A DNA stretch of 64,000 nt from Lathyrus oleraceus. Its lineage: Eukaryota > Streptophyta > Magnoliopsida > Fabales > Fabaceae. Where the stretch lies: contig NC_066579.1 of NCBI RefSeq assembly GCF_024323335.1, forward strand, positions 240,907,652 to 240,971,651. The letters run 5' to 3'. Under the pieces are notes generated by a model. That model made no database searches. It was not told the DNA's origin and saw only the letters and a program-made list of their open reading frames with translations. The translations under genes were made by a program, and so were the position numbers. Each line of letters begins with the position of its first letter. The first letter of the stretch is position 1. This document shows positions 22,406 to 30,942 of this stretch, piece by piece.

Positions 22406-22410
22406 CATGT
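22406..22410. repeat. Target-site duplication CATGT, left copy
   Basis: CATGT directly precedes the SIRE-like 5' LTR and is repeated at 30296-30300 directly after the 3' LTR. Five bases is the usual size for Ty1/copia. Confidence 0.9.
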
Positions 22411-23821
22411 TGTAGATGTTTGATTGGCTGCATTTTGTGTTAAAACATCTAACTGTACTATGATGTCTTAACTGATGTCATGACATACTTGAGTAGTATG
22501 CTGCAGGTTTAGCTAATACAGGATTTACTGAATGTCAAACTAGATGTTATGATATTCATCCCTGACAGCAGATACTGAGGTTTAGAATAGTTGGTTGTCT
22601 GTTATAACTTAGTATTTATCTCAGTCTGTTTATTCAGAAGAATAACAGACCTGACATAAGGCCTACTGTCTGAATGTCAAACTGGATGTTATGACATTCA
22701 TCAGTGACAACATATACTGAATAATAGGTAGGTTGGTTTTTCTACTTCAGTTCAGTATGTATCTCAGTTTGTTTATCAAGGGAATAACATACCTAGCATA
22801 AGACCATTGTGTAAATGTCAAACTGGATGTTTTGACATTTATTACTGTAAGCTGATATTGAAGTATAGACTAGTTGGTCTGCTACAGTACAACATTTAGC
22901 ACAGTCTGTTTTCAGGAAAATAACAGACTTAGCATATGGTATATGTTCTGGTCGTCAAACTGAATGTTGTGACATTCATCCCTGACAGCATATGCTAAAG
23001 TGTAGGATGGTTAGTTTTTCTGTTTCAGCATTTTTCTCAGGCTATTCTTCAGGAGTCCAACAACTGAGCTAAAATCCAGGAAACTAACAACTAAGCTACA
23101 ACTAATGAACCTAACAAATAGCCTATTTGTTAGCACCCTAATATGTGGAAATTAGGTTAACTTGCTTAACCTTAATTTTAGGAAATACAAGTACAAGGCC
23201 CAAGTGCTGCAATATAAAAGGATGGCAATCCTTCTTTCAGAACTCGTGGGTTTTAGGCGTGAAGATTTTATTGGTCCATCATACTTCACTGCTGTATTTT
23301 TATGTGTGTCTTGTATTAGGTGTATCTTGTGAGCCAAGCAATTATCACCTAGATGATTGCATTGGACTAGGGTGTTCATTGAGTTGTAAGTGTTGTGTCA
23401 CTCTAAGCTTTTAAGTGTGAGTGCTGTGTATCTTGATTAAAGCTGTTAAGCACAATCGAGAGTTGTTTGAAGTGTGACTTCACCATTAACTTTAATCTAA
23501 TTAAATGTTGTAATCACTGAGGTGATTGAGGGGGAGTGAGTAGGAACTCTGATCTTAGTGTAAGATTGAAATTGCATTGGGTAGGTATTAAGTGATAGAA
23601 TTAAACAGTTGGTTTAAGGTCTGAATTAATACTACTAATAGTGGATTTCCTCCCTGGCTTGGTAGCCCCCAGACGTAGGTGTGTGTGACACCGAACTGGG
23701 TAAACAATTCCTTGTGTTATTTACTGCACTTACTTTTTAAGTTCTGCATAATTCTTGTCTGCGCAGAATTGGATGTCATAACATCCCGTGTGACATCGAA
23801 AGTCTGTTAACTAGAATTTCA
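22411..23821 (+). repeat. 5' LTR of the SIRE-like element
   Basis: It begins TGTAGATGTTTGATTGG and ends CTAGAATTTCA. The U3 part (22520-23000) consists of about four diverged units of ~142 bp, each with the inverted pair TGTCA...TGACA spaced by 12 bases. TATAAAA at 23213-23219 marks the probable promoter. The last 60 bases hold another GATGTCA/TGACATC pair with a 12-base gap. Confidence 0.93.
23213..23219 (+). promoter_or_regulatory. TATA box in the SIRE-like 5' LTR
   Basis: TATAAAA in the context GCAATATAAAAGGATGG, downstream of the U3 repeat array; the copy in the 3' LTR is at 29688-29694. Transcription would start about 30 bases further. Confidence 0.7.
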
Positions 23822-23822
23822 A

Positions 23823-23836
23823 TTGGCATCAGAGCA
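23823..23836 (+). promoter_or_regulatory. Primer binding site (tRNA-Met) of the SIRE-like element
   Basis: TTGGCATCAGAGCA starts right after the LTR; it matches TGGTATCAGAGC, the usual complement of initiator tRNA-Met, with one change. Confidence 0.8.
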
Positions 23837-23891
23837 GGCACCATGCCTGTTAATTTCTGGGTGAGATCTAGGGAAGTTACTTTCTAGTACC

Positions 23892-26423
23892 ATGGACAAG
23901 GATGTAGGATACTCAAATAGACCACCCATGCTGGATGGTTCTAACTATGATGACTGGAAGCCTCGTATGATAACCTTCTTAAGGTCTCTAGATAGAAAAG
24001 TCTGGAGAGCTGTCAACAAAGGATGAGAACATCCAACGAAGACAGGTAAAGATGGAGTCAGTATGCAAATTCCTGAAGAAGAGTGGGACAAGGAGCAAGA
24101 GGCATTAGCCCTTGGAAATTCTAAGGCCTTAAATGCATTGTTCAATGGAATAAGTAAGAACATCTTCAGACTGGTGCATCACTGTGAGTTGGCTAAGGAA
24201 GTTTGGGATACCCTCAAGATAACTCATGAAGGTACCTCCAAGGTGAGGATGTCTAAACTTCAGATGCTGACCACCAAGTTTGAAAATCTGAGGATGAAAG
24301 AGGATGAGACTATTCATGACTTCCACATGAATATTCTTGAAATTGCCAACACTTCTGGTGGCTTAGGTGAGAAAATGGCTGAAGAGAAACTTGTAAGAAA
24401 GATTCTCAGATCATTTCCAAAGAGATTTGCCATGAAGGTCACAGCCATAGAAGAGGCTCAAGATATCAGCAATATGAAGGTTGATGAGCTTATTGGGTCA
24501 CTCCAAACCTTTGAAATGGGATTATGTGAGGATGCTGAAAAGAAGAACAAAAGCATAGCCTTTGTATCAAATACTGAAGAGGATTAAGAAGAAGGAAATG
24601 GAGGAAATGAAATCATTTCAGAAGCCATAGCCATGCTTGGGAGACAGTTCAACAAGTTCATAAAGAAGGTTGATCAACAGGGCAGACCTAATGTCAAGAA
24701 CTTCTCATCTGACATCAGTAGAAGACCAAAACATGAAGAAAAGGTCACCCAAGGCAAGGGAATCCAATGCCATGGATGTGAAGGTTTTGGTCACATTAGA
24801 GCTGAATGCCCTACCTTCCTTAAGATGCAAAAGAAGGGGCTATTTATCACCTGGTCTGAAGGAGATTCTGAGAGTGAATCTGAAGGAGAATCTGATAAAC
24901 ATGTCACTACACTAACTAGTGTTTGTGCCTCCGATGATGACTCAAGTGGAGATGAACTTACCTTTGATGAACTTGCTGCTTCATATAAAGAGCTATGTGT
25001 CAAAAGTGCAGAAGTATACATCCAAGGAGAAAAGCAGAAGAAACTCATCAAGGAACTAGAAGCTGAAAAACAGAAGCATCTGACAGTCATAGATGGCCTG
25101 AATGGTGAGATAGCATTGCTGACATCTAAGCTAGAACAAATGACAAAATCCATCAGAATGCTGAATAAAGGAACTGGCACCTTGGAAGAGATTCTAAAGG
25201 TGGGACAGAAGTCAGGAACCATGTCTGGTTTAGGCTTTGTTAAGAAATCCTCAGCTGAACTCAAACGCTCAAAGGCTGAAGTTCAGAAACTCAAGCAGAA
25301 GTCACAACCGATGTCTCAACATCAGGGAACCAGGATGAGTAACCATCAGAAGAAGAAATTTCAGAGATGGAGATGTCACTATTGTGGTAGATTTGGTCAC
25401 ATAAAACCCTTCTGCTACAGGTTGCATGGTTATCCTAACCAGACCCCTCAAGTCAGACCTAAGCAGAAGGCATCTTAGCATAATGCCCCCATTGAGAAAC
25501 AACAATGGGTTGTTAAACTAGCTCACACATCCCTTAGGGCATCTACCAGACAAGACTGGTATTTTGATAGTGGCTGCTCAAGACATATGACTGGGATGAG
25601 CAACTTATTGGTGGATATACAACCTCATGCTACCAGGTATGTGACATTTGGTGATGGAGCTAAAGGAGAAATCAAGGGTGTTGGTAAGCTGGACTATCCT
25701 GGAGTTCCAAAACTGAGTAATGTGCTGTTAGTAAAAGGACTAACTGCTAATCTCATCAGCATAAGCCATCTATGTGATCAAGGCTTCAATGTACAATTCA
25801 CTAAGGAAGGATGTGTGGTGATGAATGGTTGCAATCAGGAAGTTATGAGAGGAGCCAGATCCAAATATAACTGTTATCTATGGGAATCTAGAGTCTCACA
25901 CTACTCCTCAAAGTGCCCCTTAGCCAAGGAAGAGCAGGAAGTGAAGCTGTGGCATGGAAGACTTGGACAACTTCATTTAAGAGGAATGAAGAAGATCATA
26001 TCCAAGGAAGCAATTAAAGGAATCCCAAATCTTCTTATGGATGAAAGAAAAGGCTGTGGAAAATGTCAGGTGGGCAAGCTAAACAAGATACCACATTCCA
26101 AGATGGGACATTCAAAATCTGCCAAACTTATGGAACTGGTGCCAATGCACTTAATGGTACCTATGCAGATTGAAAGCCATGAGTCATCCTCACCTATTGG
26201 ACCCCATCAAAATGGTGTAGTAGCAAGGGAGAAACAGAAGTGTGTATCATTGTCCACTGCAGAAGCTAAGTACCTAGCTTCTGGTAGCAAGTGTTCACCA
26301 CTGGTATGGATGAATCAGATGCAGACTGAGTACAATGTCACTCAGAATGTCATGACATTGGATGCTACTCAGTTTGACAAAGTTGGGGGCAAAGAGGGAA
26401 TGTGTCCTTCTGAGAAATTATAG
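23892..26423 (+). pseudogene. SIRE-like gag-protease-integrase remnant, single frame with internal stops
   Basis: The ATG at 23892 opens a frame that stays in register to TAG at 26421-26423, broken by TGA 24024 (probably a former Trp), TAA 24585 and TAG 25476. A UBN2/DUF4219-like copia gag domain fills 23900-24550. One CCHC knuckle (CHGCEGFGHIRAEC) is at about 24770 and a second (CHYCGRFGHIKPFC) at about 25375, with an acidic and coiled-coil region between. Protease is at about 25560 (FDSGCSRHMTGM). The GAG-pre-integrase part has LWHGRLGQLHLRGMKK, and the integrase zinc-finger cysteines are in CGKCQVGK. After about 26130 the sequence jumps to a short PHQNGV integrase piece and then to an RNase H tail (SLSTAEAKYLASG). 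The integrase core and nearly all of RT are gone, so the copy cannot reverse-transcribe itself. Confidence 0.9.
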
Positions 26424-26429
26424 CAACTA
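26421..26429 (+). promoter_or_regulatory. Leaky-stop context TAG CAA CTA between pol remnant and env-like ORF
   Basis: The stop that ends pol is followed by CAA CTA, which fits the tobacco-mosaic-type readthrough rule (UAG CAR YYA). The frame after the stop is open and continues into the env-like ORF without a shift. The two upstream stops at 24585 and 25476 do not have this context. Stop suppression has been reported for soybean SIRE1 env expression. Confidence 0.65.
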
Positions 26430-28442
26430 ATGATGTTAGTTATTTACTGTTTAATAAGTCAACTTATTAAACACTTGATAATGCACTCTGATTGGTCAAC
26501 AAATAATAGACATTGCTCGTGCAACAAGCGTTTCCTCTTCCATCGCTTCAACTTTCAGTCTTGCAAGCTTTCTCTCAAAGAAACTTTTCATTTCTCCTTT
26601 GAGATATTCATCATGTCGCACCAATCCGACTCATCTTCCTACACGACCATGTCTGATTCCTCCAGCTCCGAATCATGCAACCCTAACAGGGAATATCCTG
26701 TGTCTGACTCTGCAAATACCTCACATGCAAGAAGACCTAAAGAAACGGTCTCAGGCTTCTCCTCAGCACTCGCGCTTGATGAACAAACCAGAGAAGGCTC
26801 CAGGTATGTTCACAATTCCATTGCAACCTTGGTAACTAGAATTTTGTCTGGTAATCATAAGGTTCTTGAGGTCTCAGTTCCCCTAAACACGATTGTACCA
26901 GAAAATGTTGCGTGTCAAGAAAATACACTTTCCTTAGCAAAGAATGTGTCTGATGAGGCTGAGCAAAATGATACTCATGAGGGGTCAAATACTGACAAAC
27001 CCTTAGAGAATGTGGGTAGTGAGGCAGTCCGTGTCACTCATGATGTCAGTGACAACCCTAAAGCTGACACAGTTAATTTGGAAGAGTTCTCTGATAATGA
27101 ACTGTTGACCTCGGTTGTCCCTAGCATAGCCAAAAGGGTTAGGACTAGGAGAGAAAAGAAGATTGTGGTGCAGAGGTCCCCCAAAAGGAAGATTGATGTG
27201 GCAACTTCTTCCAATCCAAAGGTGACAGAGAGTTCCCTCAAAAGGAAAGGGCATGGGCCTACGAAATCTTGGAGCAAAGAGGTGCCCAAGAAAATGAAGA
27301 CCAAGTTTGTTGTTGTGGAGTCTGATTCAGATGTCCCATGTGATGTCACAACATCTCTGTCAAAGAAGAAGCCAACCACTAGCAAGCTGGCAGCCAGTGT
27401 CCCCGAGGTACCTGTTGACAACGTCTCATTCCATTTTGCTTCTAGTGTGAACAGATGGAAGTATGTCTATCACAAGAGGCTGGCCTTGGAGAGGGAGCTG
27501 GCTCAGAATGTCCTGGAGTGTAAGGAGATTGTAGACCTTATTCAAGAGGCAGGGCTAATGAACACTGTGACTCAGCTCTCAAAGTGCTATGAGACTTTAG
27601 TAAAGGAGTTTATTGTCAATGTGTCTGAGGAATGTGCAGATGGAAAGTCTAGGGAATTCATAAAAGTATATGTGCGAGGCAAGTGTGTGAACTTCTCTCC
27701 CTCAGTAATCAACATGTATTTGGGAAGACCTGATGTAGCTCAACCTGAGCTTGAGGTGACTGACAACACAATCTGTCAAGTCATCACTGCTAATCAAGTC
27801 AGAAAGTGGCCTCTGAAAGGTAAGTTGGTGGCCAGCAAACTCAGTGTTAAGTATGCTATGCTACACAAAATTGGAGCTGCCAACTGGGTACCCACCAATC
27901 ACAAATCCACTGTGGCTGTGATGCTTGGAAAGTTCATCTATGCTGTTGGAACCAAAGCAAAGTTTGACTATGGAACCTACATTTTTGATCAAACCATGAA
28001 ACATGCTGGGAGCTTTAGTGTGAAGGGGCCTATAGCCTTTCCTTCCCTCATATGTGGCATTGTGTTGAATCAATTTCCAAACATATTGACAGAGAATGAT
28101 TTTGTGAAAAGAAGAGAGAGTCCTTTGACCTTCAATTATAAACTATTCTTGGGTAAGCATGTCCCTGACATTGCCATGACAACAGGAGAGACATCAAGTG
28201 TTGGCAATCAACCAGATAAAGCTGTTGTCATTGCCATACTCAGAGAGACTTGCAAAGAGCTAGAGGCAAGGAAGCTCACTTTGGAAAAGTTGATTATCAA
28301 ATTGGAGATGTCTGATGATGGTGTGCCTGGTGAAGCTGTTGAGGCTACAGAAGAAGCTGCAAGGCAAAGTGCAGAGGGTGAAGAGGATGCCAGTCCTGAT
28401 GATGGCACTGATGCTGAGGCTGACTCTGAGTCAGATGATTAA
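26424..28442 (+). CDS. Env-like ORF3 of the SIRE-like element
   Basis: The frame is open for about 670 codons directly after the pol stop and in the same register. The first ATG pair is at 26430-26435; another ATG at 26613 (MSHQSDSSS) follows a CT-rich leader-like stretch and may be an independent start giving about 609 residues. The N-terminal third is Ser/Thr-rich and low in complexity. A Lys/Arg-rich region follows (about 27120-27310), then a globular part at 27440-28080 (HKRLALERELAQNV, VNFSPSVINMYLGRP, AMLHKIGAANWVPT) that resembles the plant transposon domain found in retroelement ORFs (PF20167-like). The last part is a short coiled coil and an Asp/Glu-rich tail. I see no clear signal peptide or membrane segment, so the word env reflects position only. 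The function is unknown. Confidence 0.8.
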   Translation, partial: QLMMLVIYCLISQLIKHLIMHSDWSTNNRHCSCNKRFLFHRFNFQSCKLSLKETFHFSFEIFIMSHQSDSSSYTTMSDSSSSESCNPNREYPVSDSANTSHARRPKETVSGFSSALALDEQTREGSRYVHNSIATLVTRILSGNHKVLEVSVPLNTIVPENVACQENTLSLAKNVSDEAEQNDTHEGSNTDKPLENVGSEAVRVTHDVSDNPKADTVNLEEFSDNELLTSVVPSIAKRVRTRREKKIVVQRSPKRKIDVATSSNPKVTESSLKRKGHGPTKSWSKEVPKKMKTKFVVVESDSDVPCDVTTSLSKKKPTTSKLAASVPEVPVDNVSFHFASSVNRWKYVYHKRLALERELAQNVLECKEIVDLIQEAGLMNTVTQLSKCYETLVKEFIVNVSEECADGKSREFIKVYVRGKCVNFSPSVINMYLGRPDVAQPELEVTDNTICQVITANQVRKWPLKGKLVASKLSVKYAMLHKIGAANWVPTNHKSTVAVMLGKFIYAVGTKAKFDYGTYIFDQTMKHAGSFSVKGPIAFPSLICGIVLNQFPNILTENDFVKRRESPLTFNYKLFLGKHVPDIAMTTGETSSVGNQPDKAVVIAILRETCKELEARKLTLEKLIIKLEMSDDGVPGEAVEATEEAARQSAEGEEDASPDDGTDAEADSESDD

Positions 28443-28870
28443 ATCATTTCATGTGTTTCTGTCATTTGTGTGTAATTCTGTTTGTTTTGGTCTGTAATTT
28501 AAAGTGTTGCTTTGGCAACATTTTTGACAAAAAGGGGGAGTAACACCTGTGATGCCCCAGGACAACAGATTATTTGCTATGTGATTAAACAGATATTGAA
28601 GATCCTCTAATCCAGAGGTTGTGCTGCAGCCTAATGTTCCACTCCTATGTGTGATGAGTGTGAGTGTGTTATCTGTATGTGTGCTGCTGTTCGAAGTTTT
28701 TATTTAACTTCTATATGTGTGCTGTTGTTAGAAGTTTTTATTTAACTTTTATGTGTGTTGAGTGTGTTGCTGCTCTGAGTGTATTAGCTAGGTAAATTTC
28801 CCTGCTAGATGTGTGTTTTTCCGCTGCTATGAACTCTGTTGTGATGCCAAGTTGTTTTAGCCAAAAATTT
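28443..28870 (+). other. 3' untranslated region of the SIRE-like element
   Basis: It is non-coding and T/G-rich. A unit of about 50 bases recurs at 28675-28760 (TGTGTGCTG...GAAGTTTTTATTTAACTT). AAAAAGGGGGAG at 28530-28541 resembles an extra upstream polypurine tract. Confidence 0.6.
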
Positions 28871-28885
28871 GCCAAAGGGGGAGTT
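28871..28885 (+). promoter_or_regulatory. Polypurine tract of the SIRE-like element
   Basis: GCCAAAGGGGGAGTT immediately precedes the TG of the 3' LTR. Confidence 0.85.
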
Positions 28886-30295
28886 TGTAGATGTTTGATT
28901 GGCTGCATTTTGTGTTAAAACATCTAACTGTACTATGATGTCTTAACTGATGTCATGACATACTTGAGTAGTATGTTGCAGGTTTAGCTAATACATGATT
29001 TACTGAATGTCAAACTAGATGTTATGACATTCATCCCTGACAGCAGATACTGAGGTTTAGAATAGTTGGTTGTCTGTTATAACTCAGTATTTATCTCAGT
29101 CTGTTTATTCAGGAGAATAACATACCTGGCATAAGGCCTACTGTCTGAATGTCGAACTGGATGTTATGACATTCATCAGTGACAGCATATACTGAATAAT
29201 AGGCAGGTTGGTTTTTCCGCTTCAGTTCAGTATGTATCTCAGTCTGTTTATCAAGGGAATAATAGACATGGCATAAGGCCATTGTGTAAATGTCAAACTG
29301 GATGTTTTGACATTTATTACTGTAAGTTGATATTGAAGTATAGACTAGTTGGTCTGCTACAGTACAACATTTAGCACAGTCTGTTTTCAGGAAAATAACA
29401 GACTTAACATATGGTATATGTTCTGGTCGTCAAACTGAATGTTGTGACATTCATCCCTGACAGCATATGCTAAAGTGTAGGATGGTTAGTTTTTCTGTTT
29501 CAGCATTTTTCTCAGGCTATTCTTCAGGAGTCCAATAGCTGAGCTAAAATCCAGGAAACTAACAACTAAGCTACAATTAATGAACCTAACAAATAGCCTA
29601 TTTGTTAGCACCCTAATATGTGCAAATTAGGTTAACTTGCTTAACCTTAATTTTAGGAAATACAAGTATAAGGCCCAAGTGCTGCAATATAAAAGGATGA
29701 CAATCCTTCTTTCAGAACTCGTGGGTTTTAGGCGTGAAGATTTTATTGGTCCATCATACTTCACTGCTGTATTTTTGTGTGTGTCTTGTATTAGGTGTAT
29801 CTTGTGAGCCAAGCAATTATCACCTAGATGATTGCATTGGACTAGGGTGTTCATTGAGTTGTAAGTGTTGTGTCACTCTAAGCTTTTAAGCGTGAGTGTT
29901 TTATATCTTGATTAAAGCTGTTAAGCACAATCGAGAGTTGTTTGAAGTGTGACTTCACCATTAACTTTAATCTAATTAAAGGTTGTAATCCTGAGGTGAT
30001 TGAGGGGGAGTGAGTAGGAACTCTGATCTTAGTGTAAGATTGAAATTGCATTGGGTAGGTATTAAGTGATAGGATTAAACAGTTGGTTTAAGGTCTGAAT
30101 TAATACTACTAATAGTGGATTTCCTCCCTGGCTTGGTAGCCCCCAGGCGTAGGTGTGTGTGACACCGAACTGGGTAAACAATTCCTTGTGTTATTTACTG
30201 CACTTACTTTTTAAGTTCTGCATAATTCTTGTCTGCGCAGAATTGGATGTCATAACATCCCGTGTGACATCAAAAGTCTGTTAACTAGAATTTCA
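28886..30295 (+). repeat. 3' LTR of the SIRE-like element
   Basis: Same ends and layout as the 5' LTR. The U3 array is kept, with TATAAAA at 29688-29694. It is followed by the CATGT duplication at 30296-30300. Confidence 0.93.
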
Positions 30296-30650
30296 CATGT
30301 CAACAACACAAAGGTCTGAGACTGGTGTTTTTAAATTCTTTCTCCAAAAAATATTTTGAAACCAAAACCAATTGCCTCAATTCATCTAAGTCCTGAGGTA
30401 CATAGGAAATCATATCATGGCCTCATTTTTATTCAATCTTTAAAATCTAATTATTTTTACGCTTTCTTTCTAAAACCCCTTTTTAGTTAGCCTTAGATTT
30501 ACATAGCAATAGTGGATAGCGGCTTAGTTGACTAAAAAGTCTTTATAGGATCGATATCTTTTATTACTACCATAATATATCTCTGCACTTGCAGTTAAAC
30601 CGCATCATTTACTATTGTTTGTTGTGGTTTAGTGAGTTTGGTGAGTAGAG
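30296..30650 (+). repeat. Athila-like LTR piece, right part after the SIRE-like insertion
   Basis: It resumes with CATGT then CAACAACACAAAGGTC..., a decayed fourth copy of the 75-bp repeat seen at 22075. The rest is non-coding and ends in a CTCTGCACTTGCAG-type segment near 30580 that suits an Athila LTR end. The right border, somewhere in 30600-30860, is not resolved. Confidence 0.5.
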
Positions 30651-30864
30651 TCGGTACATCGGTGTTGTGTGAATAAAATGAGTGATGTATTAAGCTATTT
30701 GACATGTTCGGAGCTGATTCGAAAGGTAATCGAGTTGGGATTTAAAGTATGTCTAGTAACTCTAAAATTCTCGAATAAAAGTGAAATAGTCATGTATGAG
30801 CTTTGGTGAGTCTTGAGTTGACTTTGTTGAGTTTTGTTTTAAAATATTATCTGTCGTTGAATAT

Positions 30865-30942
30865 GATGTGATTAATGATATGATTATGCGCCTCATGTTG
30901 AGGAAAAATATCCTCAGGAAAAACATCAAGAAACTCACACAC
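30865..30942 (-). pseudogene. Tekay-like gypsy relic, short pre-RT segment
   Basis: Read on the minus strand from 30942, the translation includes EFLDVFPEDI, matching the conserved [10 protein letters not shown] segment just before RT in the intact Tekay-like elements of this window. It is the continuation, across the solo LTR, of the gag-protease relic at 35304-35998; after about 20 codons homology fades. The sequence joins unrelated DNA between 30650 and 30865. Confidence 0.6.
30938..30942. repeat. Target-site duplication CACAC, left copy
   Basis: CACAC abuts the solo LTR on the left and again at 35304-35308 on the right. The surrounding CA-rich sequence weakens the test slightly, but both LTR ends are exact. 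Confidence 0.75.

Larger units (their letters stand above)
20966..22410 (+). repeat. Athila-like gypsy LTR piece, left part
   Basis: The segment has features I associate with Athila-type LTRs: the GTACTTTGTGCTTGTTTCAGG region near 21065, then a long U5-like region. It carries three 75-bp tandem repeats at 22075-22300. It is interrupted at 22410 by the SIRE-like element, and the sequence resumes at 30301 with a fourth partial copy of the same repeat, which shows that both sides were once contiguous. The family assignment rests on recalled sequence style, not alignment, and the left border with the preceding block is approximate. Confidence 0.5.
22411..30295 (+). mobile_element. SIRE-like Ty1/copia element, internally deleted, with env-like ORF
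   Basis: It has two LTRs of 1411 and 1410 bp, a tRNA-Met primer site, a polypurine tract and a perfect 5-bp target duplication. By eye I count about 35 substitutions and one small indel between the LTRs, roughly 2.5%; with an assumed rate of 1.3e-8 per site per year this is near one million years. The gag-pol frame has three internal stops, and most of integrase and RT is deleted, but the long ORF after pol is open. Order and in-frame layout match the SIRE lineage, the env-carrying copia group of legumes. Confidence 0.93.

Noticed and set aside
24791..25264. 157-codon Ser-rich minus-strand frame
   Set aside because: Antisense shadow of the acidic/coiled-coil part of the copia gag.
26612..28442. 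Host nuclear gene instead of env-like ORF
   Set aside because: It lies between pol and the polypurine tract of a copia element, in frame with pol, with no introns; position and style fit SIRE ORF3.
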